NCBI GenBank assembly: GCA_021296255.1
Contig: JAGWAU010000020.1
Span: 85,611-119,688 of the forward strand
Direction: 5' to 3'
DNA length: 34,078 bases
DNA from: Alphaproteobacteria bacterium
GTDB lineage: Bacteria; Pseudomonadota; Alphaproteobacteria; UBA2966
How positions within the stretch are numbered: position 1 is the first letter of the stretch; each line of letters opens with the position of its first letter. This document shows positions 1-7,743 of this stretch, piece after piece. Under the pieces are notes generated by a model. It was not told the DNA's origin. It saw nothing but the letters and a program-made list of their open reading frames with translations, and ran no database searches. Both the position numbers and the translations under genes were made by a program.

Positions 1-55
1 TCGCTGAACGGCAGGCGGTTTGCGGTCTCGAAAGATTGTCCGGCACTCCTTCGCT

Positions 56-1828
56 TCACGGGCTCTCGCGTTCGTCCTGGACGAACATCTCTTCCAGCTC
101 GCGGGTCCAGTGCCTGGCCTCCTCGGCCATGCGGTCGATATCGTGCGCGATCTCGTGCTGCTGGATCAGGCGCGCGGTATCGTGCTCGCGGAAGGTATCG
201 ACCGTGTGGCGGCTTTCGAAGTCGCCGAGGCCCAGCTCCGTCAGGACTCCGTGGGCAAGCTCGAGGCTCGAATGGAACGTGTCACGCACGACGTGGGCGA
301 TGCCGAGGTCCATCAACGCATAGGCGTGCTGGCGGTTGCGCGCGCGGGCGAAGACCGTCAGGTGGGGGAAGTGCTTGCGCACGGCCCGCGCCGTGGCAAG
401 CGAGCGCTCGACGTCCTCGATCGCGAGCACGAATAGCACGGCCTTGTCGGCCCTGGCGGCACGCAGCAGCTCCACGCGGGTCGCGTCACCATAATAGATC
501 TTGTTGCCGAAGCGGCGTACGAAATCGACCTGTTCGGCGCTGGTCTCTAGCGCCGTAAAGCCGATGCGGCGGACCCGCAGGATGCGGCCCACGATCTGGC
601 CGACCCGGCCGAAGCCGGCGATGATGACCCGGTTCTCCTCTTCGATGTGGCGCTCGTACTCCGGCTCCGTCTCCCGCCTGATGCGGGCGTTCAGCCAGTC
701 GTTCGCCTTGAAGGCGAGAGGCGTCGCCGCCATCGAGAGCGTCACCACGACGATCAGCAGGTCGGCCGTGCGTTCGTCCATCAGCGAGGAGCCCACACCG
801 ACGGTGAGGATCACGAAGGCGAATTCGCCGCCTTGCGCGAGCGCCACGGTCGTGCCGCGGACGGTCCGCCAGCTCGGCGTGTCAAGGCGCACGATGGCGA
901 ACAGGCAGAGCATCTTCACGAGCATGAGACCGAGGGCGAGGCCGAGCACAGTGAGCGGGGTCTCGATCACCAATCCCGTGTTGACGGTCATGCCGACCGC
1001 CATGAAGAACAGTCCCAGAAGCAAGCCCTTGAAGGGTTCGATATCGGCTTCCAGCTCGTGCCGGTACTCGGATTCGGCGAGCAGCACCCCCGCCAGGAAC
1101 GCGCCCAGCGCCATCGAGAGACCGACGAGTTCCATCAGAAGCGCGACGCCCACCACCGTGAGAAGCGTCGTGGCGGTGAACACTTCATGCGTGCCGAACC
1201 GCGCCACGAGCCTCAGGACATAGCGCAAGATATAGCGGCCTCCGAAGACCACGAGCGCGATCATGCCCACCGCCTTGGCGACGCCGAGCCAGACCATCCC
1301 ACCCTCGGCGCTTCCGGACGCAGGCGCCAGCAGCGGCAGGAGGGCCAGCATCGGGATCACCGCGATGTCCTGGAACAGCAGGATCGAGAACGACAGGCGG
1401 CCGTGGCGGGTCGCAAGCTCGTTGCGCTCGGCCAACGTCTGCAAGCCGAAGGCGGTCGAGGACAGCGACAGGGCAAGCCCCGCCACCACGGCGGTCTCCA
1501 GGGGCAGCCCGAACGCCATGGCGAGGCAGGCGAGGGCGGCTGCGGTCAGCGCAACCTGTCCGCCACCCAGCCCGAACACCGCCCGGCGCATCGCCCACAG
1601 GCGGCGCGGCTGCAGTTCGAGACCGATGACGAACAGCAGGAGGACGACGCCGAACTCCGCGAAATGGAGGATCTCCTGCTCGTCGTGGACCAGGTCCAGC
1701 GCCCAGGGTCCCACGATCACGCCCGCCAGCATGTAGCCCAGCACCGAGCCCAGCCCGGCTCGCCCGGCGAGCGGGACGACGATCACGGCGGCGGCGAGAA
1801 AGATCGCGACCTGTTCGAGAAAAGCCAT
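56..1828 (-). CDS. CPA2-family K+/H+ antiporter with RCK (TrkA-N) domain, KefB/KefC type
   Basis: The 590-residue protein is an inner-membrane monovalent cation:proton antiporter. Residues 1-380 form a chain of hydrophobic segments typical of the Na+/H+ exchanger fold; the LFQDIAVIP motif at about 151-159 carries the conserved Gln-Asp of the transport core, and GRAG/GYMLAGVIVGP occurs near the N-terminus. Residues 400-510 form a Rossmann RCK domain with the nucleotide-binding motif GFGRVGQ at 405-411. The charged tail (520-590) is probably coiled and cytoplasmic. Length and domain order match KefB/KefC, which in Enterobacteria are gated by glutathione adducts; no KefF/KefG partner is next to it, so the gating ligand is unknown. 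The ATG is preceded by an AAGGGG ribosome site about 9 bases upstream. It lies 48 bases after tlyA on the same strand and may be cotranscribed. Confidence 0.9.
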   Translation of the reverse strand: MAFLEQVAIFLAAAVIVVPLAGRAGLGSVLGYMLAGVIVGPWALDLVHDEQEILHFAEFGVVLLLFVIGLELQPRRLWAMRRAVFGLGGGQVALTAAALACLAMAFGLPLETAVVAGLALSLSSTAFGLQTLAERNELATRHGRLSFSILLFQDIAVIPMLALLPLLAPASGSAEGGMVWLGVAKAVGMIALVVFGGRYILRYVLRLVARFGTHEVFTATTLLTVVGVALLMELVGLSMALGAFLAGVLLAESEYRHELEADIEPFKGLLLGLFFMAVGMTVNTGLVIETPLTVLGLALGLMLVKMLCLFAIVRLDTPSWRTVRGTTVALAQGGEFAFVILTVGVGSSLMDERTADLLIVVVTLSMAATPLAFKANDWLNARIRRETEPEYERHIEEENRVIIAGFGRVGQIVGRILRVRRIGFTALETSAEQVDFVRRFGNKIYYGDATRVELLRAARADKAVLFVLAIEDVERSLATARAVRKHFPHLTVFARARNRQHAYALMDLGIAHVVRDTFHSSLELAHGVLTELGLGDFESRHTVDTFREHDTARLIQQHEIAHDIDRMAEEARHWTRELEEMFVQDERESP

Positions 1829-1876
1829 TTATGTACCCCTTCGTCTCGATCTGCGCCGGCCGTTCCGCCCAGCCCG

Positions 1877-2737
1877 TCACCGAAGTCTTGTCGGACTTCT
1901 ACTGCGACTGAACGAGGCGGCGGAGGCCCGGGCTAACGTGATGATACGGCCCGGCCAGAGCGGGAAGCCACGGCGTTTCAAGTCGGGTTTGAACCACCAC
2001 GGTCGGCGTTGCCGTCGAACTTCGCTTCCTTCGGGTCCCCGGATGGGACTCTCCGAAACCCCCAACGCCCGCCAGCCGGATTGGCGTTCGATGAAGCCTT
2101 GAATCCGCTCGCATACCTCGTCGTGCAGGCGGGGATCGCGCACGACGCCATTCTTCCCGATCCGATCCCGGCCGACCTCGAACTGCGGCTTGATCAAGGC
2201 GACGAGCGTGGCGGGAGATGCCGTCAGCTTCATCGCCGGCGGCAGCGCGAGCTCGAGGCCGATGAAGCTGACGTCGCAGACGATCAGGTCCACGGGCTCG
2301 GGGACGTGTTCCCGTGACAGGTAGCGGGCGTTGGTGCGTTCCAGGACCACCACTCGGTCGTCCTGTCGCAGCTTCCATGCGAGCTGACCGCGACCGACGT
2401 CGACGGCGTAAACCTTGCGGGCGCCCCCTTCGAGCAGCACGTCCGTGAAGCCGCCTGTCGAGGCGCCGATATCGACGGCGACGGCGCCCGATGCGGAGAG
2501 ACCGAAGTGCTTCAAGGCGTGCGCCAGCTTGATGCCGCCCCGGCCAACCCAGGGATGCGCCGCTCCCCTGACGGTCAGCGGCGTGTCCCGGGGAAACGCG
2601 GCGCCGGGCTTGTCGATTCGCCGCTCTTCGCAAAACACGTTGCCGGCCATGACCAGCGCCTTGGCCTTTTCGCGGGACGCCGCCAGTCCCTGCTCCACGA
2701 GAAGCTGGTCGACCCGAACCTTGGCGGGCTTTACCAT
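1877..2737 (-). CDS. tlyA: TlyA-family rRNA 2'-O-methyltransferase (S4 domain plus FtsJ-like domain), C-terminus disturbed
   Basis: This predicted S-adenosylmethionine-dependent methyltransferase would modify a cytidine 2'-OH in 16S and/or 23S rRNA. An S4 RNA-binding domain occupies residues 5-60 (begins VRVDQLLVEQGLAASREKAK) and a Rossmann methyltransferase domain follows, with the SAM motif VDIGASTGGFTD near residue 88. I chose the ATG at 2737 because the S4 domain starts directly after it; an in-frame extension to 2818 would run into dxs remains. The family normally ends shortly after SPIxGPEGNxEFL. Here the motif SPIRGPEGS is recognisable but is followed by about 55 residues with no family resemblance, and a plausible end (FDGNADRGGSNPT then stop near 1990) lies in another frame. 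A late frameshift is likely; the catalytic core is unaffected. It belongs to the xseB-ispA-dxs-tlyA run. Confidence 0.83.
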   Translation of the reverse strand: MVKPAKVRVDQLLVEQGLAASREKAKALVMAGNVFCEERRIDKPGAAFPRDTPLTVRGAAHPWVGRGGIKLAHALKHFGLSASGAVAVDIGASTGGFTDVLLEGGARKVYAVDVGRGQLAWKLRQDDRVVVLERTNARYLSREHVPEPVDLIVCDVSFIGLELALPPAMKLTASPATLVALIKPQFEVGRDRIGKNGVVRDPRLHDEVCERIQGFIERQSGWRALGVSESPIRGPEGSEVRRQRRPWWFKPDLKRRGFPLWPGRIITLARASAASFSRSRSPTRLR

Positions 2738-2747
2738 ATGCGCGATT

Positions 2748-3134
2748 CTACGCTGCGGTCGGAGGGAACCGGGAGAGACGAACGGTCTCGCCCGTGGCGT
2801 AGAAGCGCGTAACCGCAACCGTGGTGGGCGGACCGCGGGCCGCCAGCTCCTCCGCGGCGCTCAGGCATTCCTGTGGCCGGGCCCCGAACGAAAGGAGGGC
2901 GACTTTGGTCCCCTCGCGGATGATGCGTCCCTTGCCGATTTCGAGGGCCTCGCCCACCTCCGGCATTTCGATGCCCGGCCCGGCACCGAGATGGCCGCCG
3001 GTGACCGACGCGGCGCCGATCAGTTCCGTCCGAAGCTCGTCCGCCAACTAGCGCAATTGTTCCCGCGAGAAGTTCCGGGTATCCGCCGGGACCGATACGG
3101 AATCGAGCAACGGTGTATTGTTGTCTTCGGTCAC
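2748..3134 (-). pseudogene. dxs: dxs remnant (1-deoxy-D-xylulose-5-phosphate synthase), internally deleted and with an in-frame stop
   Basis: DXS makes 1-deoxyxylulose 5-phosphate, the first step of the MEP isoprenoid pathway, and is normally about 640 residues. Only about 129 codons remain. From a GTG at 3134 the frame reads TPLLDSVSVPADTRNFSREQ, the classic DXS N-terminus, then hits TAG at 3048-3050 where the family has a glutamine codon (CAG). Beyond the stop the same frame continues with [20 protein letters not shown], reaches GAG, and at about 2978 jumps straight to C-terminal DXS sequence ([20 protein letters not shown]). The thiamine-diphosphate and transketolase domains between these points are missing. 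The last 25 codons diverge from DXS and the true C-terminus is absent. The position between ispA and tlyA is the normal one for dxs, so this is the native gene after collapse rather than a stray copy. Confidence 0.88.
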
Positions 3135-3183
3135 GCTCGTCGCCTCTTCACCCCCATATACACGAGGAATCGCGCTTCGGCAC

Positions 3184-4018
3184 TCAAGAACGCCGCTCGA
3201 TGACGAAATCGGCGACATCGCGCAAAACCTCGCCGCGGCCTTCGAACGGATCGAGATGGGAACTCGCTTGATTGGCCAGCCTCCGGGCCTGCATGCGCGC
3301 ACGGTCGACGCCCATGAGCGAGACGAACGTCGCCCTCCGCGTCCAGGAGATCGTCAACGATCTGAAATACCAGTCCCAGATCGTGCGCATACGCATGAAG
3401 GGCGTGCCGCGAGGAACCGTGGGCCTGTCCGAGGATGGCGCCCGACTCGCAGGAAAACGCGATCAGCGCGCCGGTCTTGAGCTGTTGCAGCCGGGTGATC
3501 GTGGCGACGTCGACCTCGGCGTTCTCGAAGTCGAGATCGATCATCTGGCCGGCGACCATTCCGCGGCACCCGGCTGCGGCCGCGAGAGAGCGGATGAGTT
3601 CGTAGCGTACGGAAGCCCGAGCATGTGTCGCCTCCTCGGCAAGGATCTCGAACGCAAGCGTGAGCAGCGCGTCACCGGAAAGAATGGCCGTCGCTTCGTC
3701 AAACTCGATGTGCGCGGTGGGCAGCCTCCTTCGCAGACCGTCGTCATCCATGGCGGGAAGATCGTCGTGAACCAGCGAATAGGTGTGCATGAGCTCGACC
3801 GCCGCGGCGACCCGCAGGGCGTACCGGCGATCGACCTCGAAGAGGTCGGCACTCGAGAGGACGAGGAACGTGCGAAGGCGTTTCCCGCCCGCCAGCGTCG
3901 AGTATCTCATCGCCGACAGCAGACGGTGCTCCGGCCCCTCGGCGGCGGGAAGCAAGGCCTTGAGTTGGGCGTTGACCGCTTCGGCGGAGGAGTTCAACGC
4001 TGTCGCGAAATCCGTCAT
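3184..4018 (-). pseudogene. ispA: ispA, polyprenyl (farnesyl) diphosphate synthase, frameshifted by a short internal deletion
   Basis: The gene encodes a class I trans-prenyltransferase that condenses isopentenyl diphosphate with allylic diphosphates. Residues 1-230 are normal: the first aspartate-rich motif DDLPAMDDD lies at 85-93 and the second, DDLLD, at 222-226. Immediately after DDLLDAEGD the frame is lost. The family's following segment, about 15 residues around a GKxxGKDxxxGKxT motif, is absent. The expected C-terminus (TFVSLMGVDRARMQARRLAN to DVADFVIERRS, stop at 3184) is present in a different frame. The junction sits on the shared pentamer GCGAC at 3329-3333 on the plus strand. The unshifted frame runs on into dxs and stops at 3131 with unrelated residues. 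The ATG at 4018 follows xseB by 27 bases. Activity is unlikely because helices after the second Asp motif are scrambled. Confidence 0.82.
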
Positions 4019-4045
4019 CGCCGAAGTACCGTCCCGCCGTGGCGG

Positions 4046-4315
4046 TCAGGACAAATCTGCGGGCTCCGAGGCCACACCGCCATCCGGGCTGAGCACGATC
4101 CTCTCGATTTTCTCCTCGGCGGCGCGGAGCTTGGCCTCGCAATGACGCTTGAGCTGGGCGCCGCGCGTGTAGATTTCGATGGACTCTTCGAGACTCGCGT
4201 CGCCCGCCTCGAGCCGCCGGACGATGTCCTCAAGCTCCGCCAGTCCTTCTTCGAAGCTGAGCTTCGCGATCTCGGTGGGAACAGGCGCGTCGTCGTCCGA
4301 TTTCGCCTTCGCCAT
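4046..4315 (-). CDS. xseB: Exodeoxyribonuclease VII small subunit
   Basis: The 89-residue protein is the small subunit of exonuclease VII, the bidirectional single-strand DNA exonuclease acting with XseA in the cytoplasm. The helical-hairpin core is clear: [20 protein letters not shown] at about 19-38, then [20 protein letters not shown] and [14 protein letters not shown]. Length is normal for the family and the gene is intact. The ATG is preceded by AGGAGG at a spacing of about 5 bases. It is the only undamaged member between the deacetylase stub and tlyA, and xseA is not in the window. In related alphaproteobacteria xseB leads into ispA and dxs, as here. Confidence 0.93.
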   Translation of the reverse strand: MAKAKSDDDAPVPTEIAKLSFEEGLAELEDIVRRLEAGDASLEESIEIYTRGAQLKRHCEAKLRAAEEKIERIVLSPDGGVASEPADLS

Positions 4316-4326
4316 GCAACCTCCTG

Positions 4327-4440
4327 ATTTTCCGGGAGTTTAGGACCGGCGGCTGTACCGGACAAGGAAACGCCCGTGAGCACGCGCTACGCGCCCGTCA
4401 GTTCCAAGACATATGCCTCCGTCGAGCGAGCCGGCGCACA
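4327..4440 (-). repeat. Copy C of the deacetylase 3'-end repeat: decayed stub of the histone-deacetylase-like gene in front of xseB
   Basis: Read on the minus strand, positions 4378-4431 encode ARSTEAYVLELTGA followed by TAG, nearly the same as the last residues ARSTEAHVLELMGA of the full-length deacetylase-like protein at 14685-15614. The next 50 bases towards xseB also match the spacer downstream of that gene at both ends (ACAAGGAAACG and ATTTTCCGGGAG), with the middle part shortened. Identity with the 14588-14816 copy is roughly 85 percent over the aligned coding part by eye. The stub ends a dozen bases before the xseB start codon, so it marks the ancestral place of the deacetylase gene. 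Direct orientation relative to the copies at 12164-12392 and 14588-14816. Confidence 0.72.
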
Positions 4441-4489
4441 CGCCGAGCTCAAGGGGTAGGACTGCGAACCGGACTTCGGCGGAGCGCCC

Positions 4490-5305
4490 TCAGCGCGCCC
4501 GTTTCAGGCTGGTCTGGCTGAAATCGCGGTCTGTCAGCTTGGTCCGGAACTTGAAGTCCGTCCAACTCAGGAGCGTGCTCTTGCCGGTAAGGTGGTTGAC
4601 CATCGACATTTCCGCCGCCCGCCAGTGGTGCTCCAGAAAGCGTTCGTACTTGCCGAGCGTCAGCGTCTTCAGATGCGCGTCCTTGCGATCGTAGTACTCG
4701 ATTTTCCAGATGCGGAACTCGTCCTGGTCGCGCCAGACGATCTGGCGGCTGTAGCCGGATCCTTTCTCCACCGGCACGGCCTCGACGAGCGTGCATGTCA
4801 ACTCCCCACACGCCTCGTCGCGCAGATGGCGGTACCTGAACTTCTCCACCTCTGGGGCGCCGAGGTCCTCATAGGAGAATTCGCTGCCCATGAAGGAGCC
4901 GGACCGGTTCGACGAGCTGATGCGCTTGACCCGTTTCAGCGCAGGCAGGTAGAGCCACTGGTCGTCCGCTCCTTCCCGGTGGGCGTGAATGAGCAGCGCG
5001 GTCCCTTTGACGCCGCGCGGCTCGTCGAACACGAACAGGCTCTTGTTGCCGTCGTCGGCAACTTCGAGGACTTTGATCCGAAGCTGCCGCCGGCTTTCCT
5101 GCCCCTGCTTGTTGCGCAGCACCATGGTTTGGCTGGCCGTGAAATTGCCGAACCCCGTGTCCCGTTCGCGAGCCTCGGTCGTGATCCTGAGGCCGGCTTC
5201 CTCGGCGCTTTCCGCGCTCGCCGACGCGGGCATTGAGAGGACCGCCGGCAGGGTCAGGCAACACGCGGCAAACACAGACCAGACGAAACGGGCTCGGGCG
5301 GTCAT
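4490..5305 (-). CDS. Periplasmic LolA-like outer membrane lipoprotein-sorting protein (PF17131 type)
   Basis: The 271-residue protein starts with a clear Sec signal peptide (hydrophobic residues 9-25, probable cut after ASA near residue 31). The mature part carries the family signature FMGSEFSYEDLGAPEVEKF and a WLYLPALKRVKRI strand, typical of the LolA-like beta half-barrel that holds lipids in the periplasm. Two cysteines in DEACGELTC could form a disulfide. Its start codon overlaps the stop of the upstream RND-type exporter by four bases (ATGA), so the pair is translationally coupled. In other genomes this pairing of a COG1033 exporter with a LolA-like protein suggests lipid or lipoprotein movement from the inner membrane; the cargo here is unknown. 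The commonly associated third gene (DUF1302-type outer membrane protein) is absent; downstream lies only the deacetylase stub. Confidence 0.8.
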   Translation of the reverse strand: MTARARFVWSVFAACCLTLPAVLSMPASASAESAEEAGLRITTEARERDTGFGNFTASQTMVLRNKQGQESRRQLRIKVLEVADDGNKSLFVFDEPRGVKGTALLIHAHREGADDQWLYLPALKRVKRISSSNRSGSFMGSEFSYEDLGAPEVEKFRYRHLRDEACGELTCTLVEAVPVEKGSGYSRQIVWRDQDEFRIWKIEYYDRKDAHLKTLTLGKYERFLEHHWRAAEMSMVNHLTGKSTLLSWTDFKFRTKLTDRDFSQTSLKRAR

Positions 5306-7593
5306 GGTTTCCTCCGATCAAGAGCCATCAGCAAGGGTGGGAGCAGCAGAAAATCGGCAAGGAGGGCAAAGACGATCGTGAGCGTGACCAGGAGGCCGAG
5401 CGCCCAACTGACCTCGAACCCCGACGAGGCGAACACCAGGAATCCGAGGGCTAGGATAGCGGTCGTGGTCCACAACGCGTGACCGACGGTTTGAAAAGCG
5501 GCACGCACCGCCTCGGAGGCGGAAAGGCCCTCGCGACGGGCCTTCAGGTACTTGCTCAGAAAATGGATCGTATCGTCAACGATGATACCGAAAGCGATCG
5601 CGGTCATGACTGAACCAGCGAGACCCACACGGCCGACCATATGGCCCCATAGGCCCAAGCTCGCGGCCGCAGGAATGAAGTTGGGCACGAGACTGAGCAG
5701 ACCGATGCGCACGTTCCTGAAGACGACGATCAACAACAATGAAATGAGGCCCATTGCGATGATCGTGCCGGTGAGCATGCTTTTGATGTTCCGCTGGGAC
5801 AGATGAGCGAAAACGATACTGACACCCGACGCCTCGGACGCCAGGTCGGGCGCATTGGCCCGGATCCATGCCTGTGCGCGCGCATCTAACTCGCGCTGGC
5901 CCTGGGAGGTGAGGCTGCGGAGCACGACGGTCATCCGAGTTGCGGATTTGGCGACGTCTATGCGGTTGTTGAGGTCCCGACCGAATGGGAGCGAAAGCTC
6001 GTAAAGCAGCAAATATTGCGCGGAGAGTTCGGGATCATCCGGTAACCGATGATAGGCCGGGTCGTCGCCGTGCATGTTCTTGTTCAGACGCTTCATGATG
6101 TCCGGAAATGCCTGGACATGGCTGACTTCAGGCTGCTTTCGGTACCACTCGGCGAAGGAATCGACCTTCCGCAGATATGCGGGATCGGTGACACCCCCTT
6201 CGCGCCCCGACCTCAGCGAGTATTCCAGCGTTTCCATGCCGGTCAGATTTTCGATGACGAAGTCCGTGTCCTGTCGGAACTGATAACGCTCGCTGAGGTA
6301 TTGCGTCCAATTGTCGGTCAGCTCGAGGCGGGGAACGCCGGTAACCAGAGTGACCGCCAGGACGGCGGAGCACCAGAGCAGAATCTTGCGGCGCGCGACA
6401 ACGAAGGTGCCGAAGCGGTCGAAGAACCCGGCCTTTCCGGTGCTGGCAGGTCGCGCGCGCAACGGCAGGATCGAAAGCAGCGCCGGTAGGAGTGTCATGG
6501 AATAGACGTAGGCGCAGAACACGCCGAACGCCACGAGATTGCCGAGGATGCGAAAAGGCGGCGAGTCGGAGACATTCAGGCTGAGGAAGCCGATGACTGT
6601 CGTGGCCGTGGTAAGAAACACCGGCCAGGCATTGACGCGAATCGAGTCGGTGACCGCCGCATTCCGGTCCAAACCCCGGCTCATACCCGACAGGGTCGTC
6701 TCGACAATGTGGACCGAGTGTGCGACAGCCACCGTCATCACGATTATGGGTACGCCGGAATTGGCTGGATTGAACACCGTACCGAGCCAGCCCGCGAAGC
6801 CCACCGTAGTGTTGATGACGAACACGAGCACGGCGACGATCGCCGCTGTTCCGAATACGGAACGTAGAAGGACAGCCGCGACGACCGTGATGATCAGGAA
6901 CACGATCGGCGCAAGCGATTCGAGATCGTCCTTCGTGGCGTCGGCGAATGCGCGGTTCAAAGGAACATCGCCGGTCAAGTAATAGGTGACGTCAGGATGG
7001 CTGGTTCTGGCCTTGTCGAGAATGCCGTCGAGATAATCGGTGATCTCGATCACTGCGGCGTCGGGGTTTTCGGGCAGTGCGAAACTGATCGCCAACCCGG
7101 CCACTCTTCCGTCGTACGAAACCAGTCGCCCGACAATGTCGACGGCGTTCAGCGCGGTCTCCTTGACCCGGGCCAGATCGGTGTCCTTCAGCGTACTCGC
7201 GCCTTCGACGAGCGGCTGGACGATCAACTCGTCGCCGTTCGCCCAACTGTGGGAATAATTGGTGAGCGAATCGACCCGGGTAGAATGGGGTGCGCGCCAC
7301 GCTGCGTCGGTCAATTCTTCTATGGCTCCCAACGTCTCGCGGCTGAACACCGAGCCCTTTCGGGGTGCGATGGCGATCAACGCCGTATTGGATGCGCCGT
7401 AGGTATCCTCGAGGGCATTCAATGCGGAAAGCTGCGGATTGTCTTGGTCGAACAGACTACGGTAATCGTTGGTGACGCTGACGAAACCGACACCCGCCGT
7501 CACGGCCAGCATGATCAGCGCGGCGAGCAGGAGGACCGGCCAGCGATAGCGCAGAATGAAAGCGGTGTAACGGTCCGGGTGCTCGGCGGTCAT
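5302..7593 (-). CDS. RND-superfamily exporter (COG1033/MMPL type)
   Basis: The 763-residue inner-membrane protein has the two-fold RND layout: one N-terminal transmembrane segment (about residues 14-36), a periplasmic loop, five to six transmembrane helices, then a second repeat. The second half contains the hallmark AFGIIVDDTIHFLSKY before the last helices, in which acidic residues carry the proton relay; the first half has the related but less acidic VAVAHSVHIVET. Length is shorter than the 1000-residue multidrug pumps and fits COG1033/hopanoid-exporter-like proteins. It is coupled to the LolA-like gene downstream. A substrate such as a polyisoprenoid or other lipid is an inference from the family and partner only. 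Residues from about 30 to 68 are duplicated at DNA level at 13812-13926. The ATG at 7593 leads directly into the first hydrophobic segment. Confidence 0.85.
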   Translation of the reverse strand: MTAEHPDRYTAFILRYRWPVLLLAALIMLAVTAGVGFVSVTNDYRSLFDQDNPQLSALNALEDTYGASNTALIAIAPRKGSVFSRETLGAIEELTDAAWRAPHSTRVDSLTNYSHSWANGDELIVQPLVEGASTLKDTDLARVKETALNAVDIVGRLVSYDGRVAGLAISFALPENPDAAVIEITDYLDGILDKARTSHPDVTYYLTGDVPLNRAFADATKDDLESLAPIVFLIITVVAAVLLRSVFGTAAIVAVLVFVINTTVGFAGWLGTVFNPANSGVPIIVMTVAVAHSVHIVETTLSGMSRGLDRNAAVTDSIRVNAWPVFLTTATTVIGFLSLNVSDSPPFRILGNLVAFGVFCAYVYSMTLLPALLSILPLRARPASTGKAGFFDRFGTFVVARRKILLWCSAVLAVTLVTGVPRLELTDNWTQYLSERYQFRQDTDFVIENLTGMETLEYSLRSGREGGVTDPAYLRKVDSFAEWYRKQPEVSHVQAFPDIMKRLNKNMHGDDPAYHRLPDDPELSAQYLLLYELSLPFGRDLNNRIDVAKSATRMTVVLRSLTSQGQRELDARAQAWIRANAPDLASEASGVSIVFAHLSQRNIKSMLTGTIIAMGLISLLLIVVFRNVRIGLLSLVPNFIPAAASLGLWGHMVGRVGLAGSVMTAIAFGIIVDDTIHFLSKYLKARREGLSASEAVRAAFQTVGHALWTTTAILALGFLVFASSGFEVSWALGLLVTLTIVFALLADFLLLPPLLMALDRRKP
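7390..7504 (-). repeat. 115-bp segment of the exporter gene that is repeated at 13812-13926
   Basis: This stretch encodes part of the exporter N-terminal region (GVGFVSVTNDYRSLFDQDNP and the following residues to YGAS). The same 115 bases, with only a few substitutions and no indel, recur at 13812-13926 in the same orientation, where they abut the integrase stub. The copy here is inside an intact reading frame and is therefore the source; the other copy is a fragment. Confidence 0.9.
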
Positions 7594-7656
7594 CGCTTCG
7601 ACTCGCGCTGGCGGAGAGGGGTAGCCGGCCTGCCGGATTGAGCGCGGGGCGGCCTA

Positions 7657-7681
7657 CACGCGGCGGGCCGCGGGCCGCGTG
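7657..7681. other. GC-rich hairpin upstream of the exporter
   Basis: CACGCGGC and GCCGCGTG form an 8-bp perfect stem around a 9-base loop, between the exporter start (7593) and the end of the DUF2236 pseudogene (7744). No run of T follows on either strand, so it is not a standard intrinsic terminator. It may still limit read-through from the pseudogene into the exporter; function unproven. Confidence 0.3.
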
Positions 7682-7743
7682 GCGCCAAATGGCTGGTTCC
7701 CGTCATCGCAGGGAGGGCATCACAATCGCAATGCAGGCGGTGC

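Noticed and set aside
3048..3050. In-frame TAG in dxs as a recoded codon
   Set aside because: The rest of dxs is mostly deleted, and TAG serves as a normal stop in the deacetylase gene, so it is a nonsense mutation.
7657..7681. Intrinsic terminator
   Set aside because: Good stem but no T-run on either side; kept only as a hairpin.
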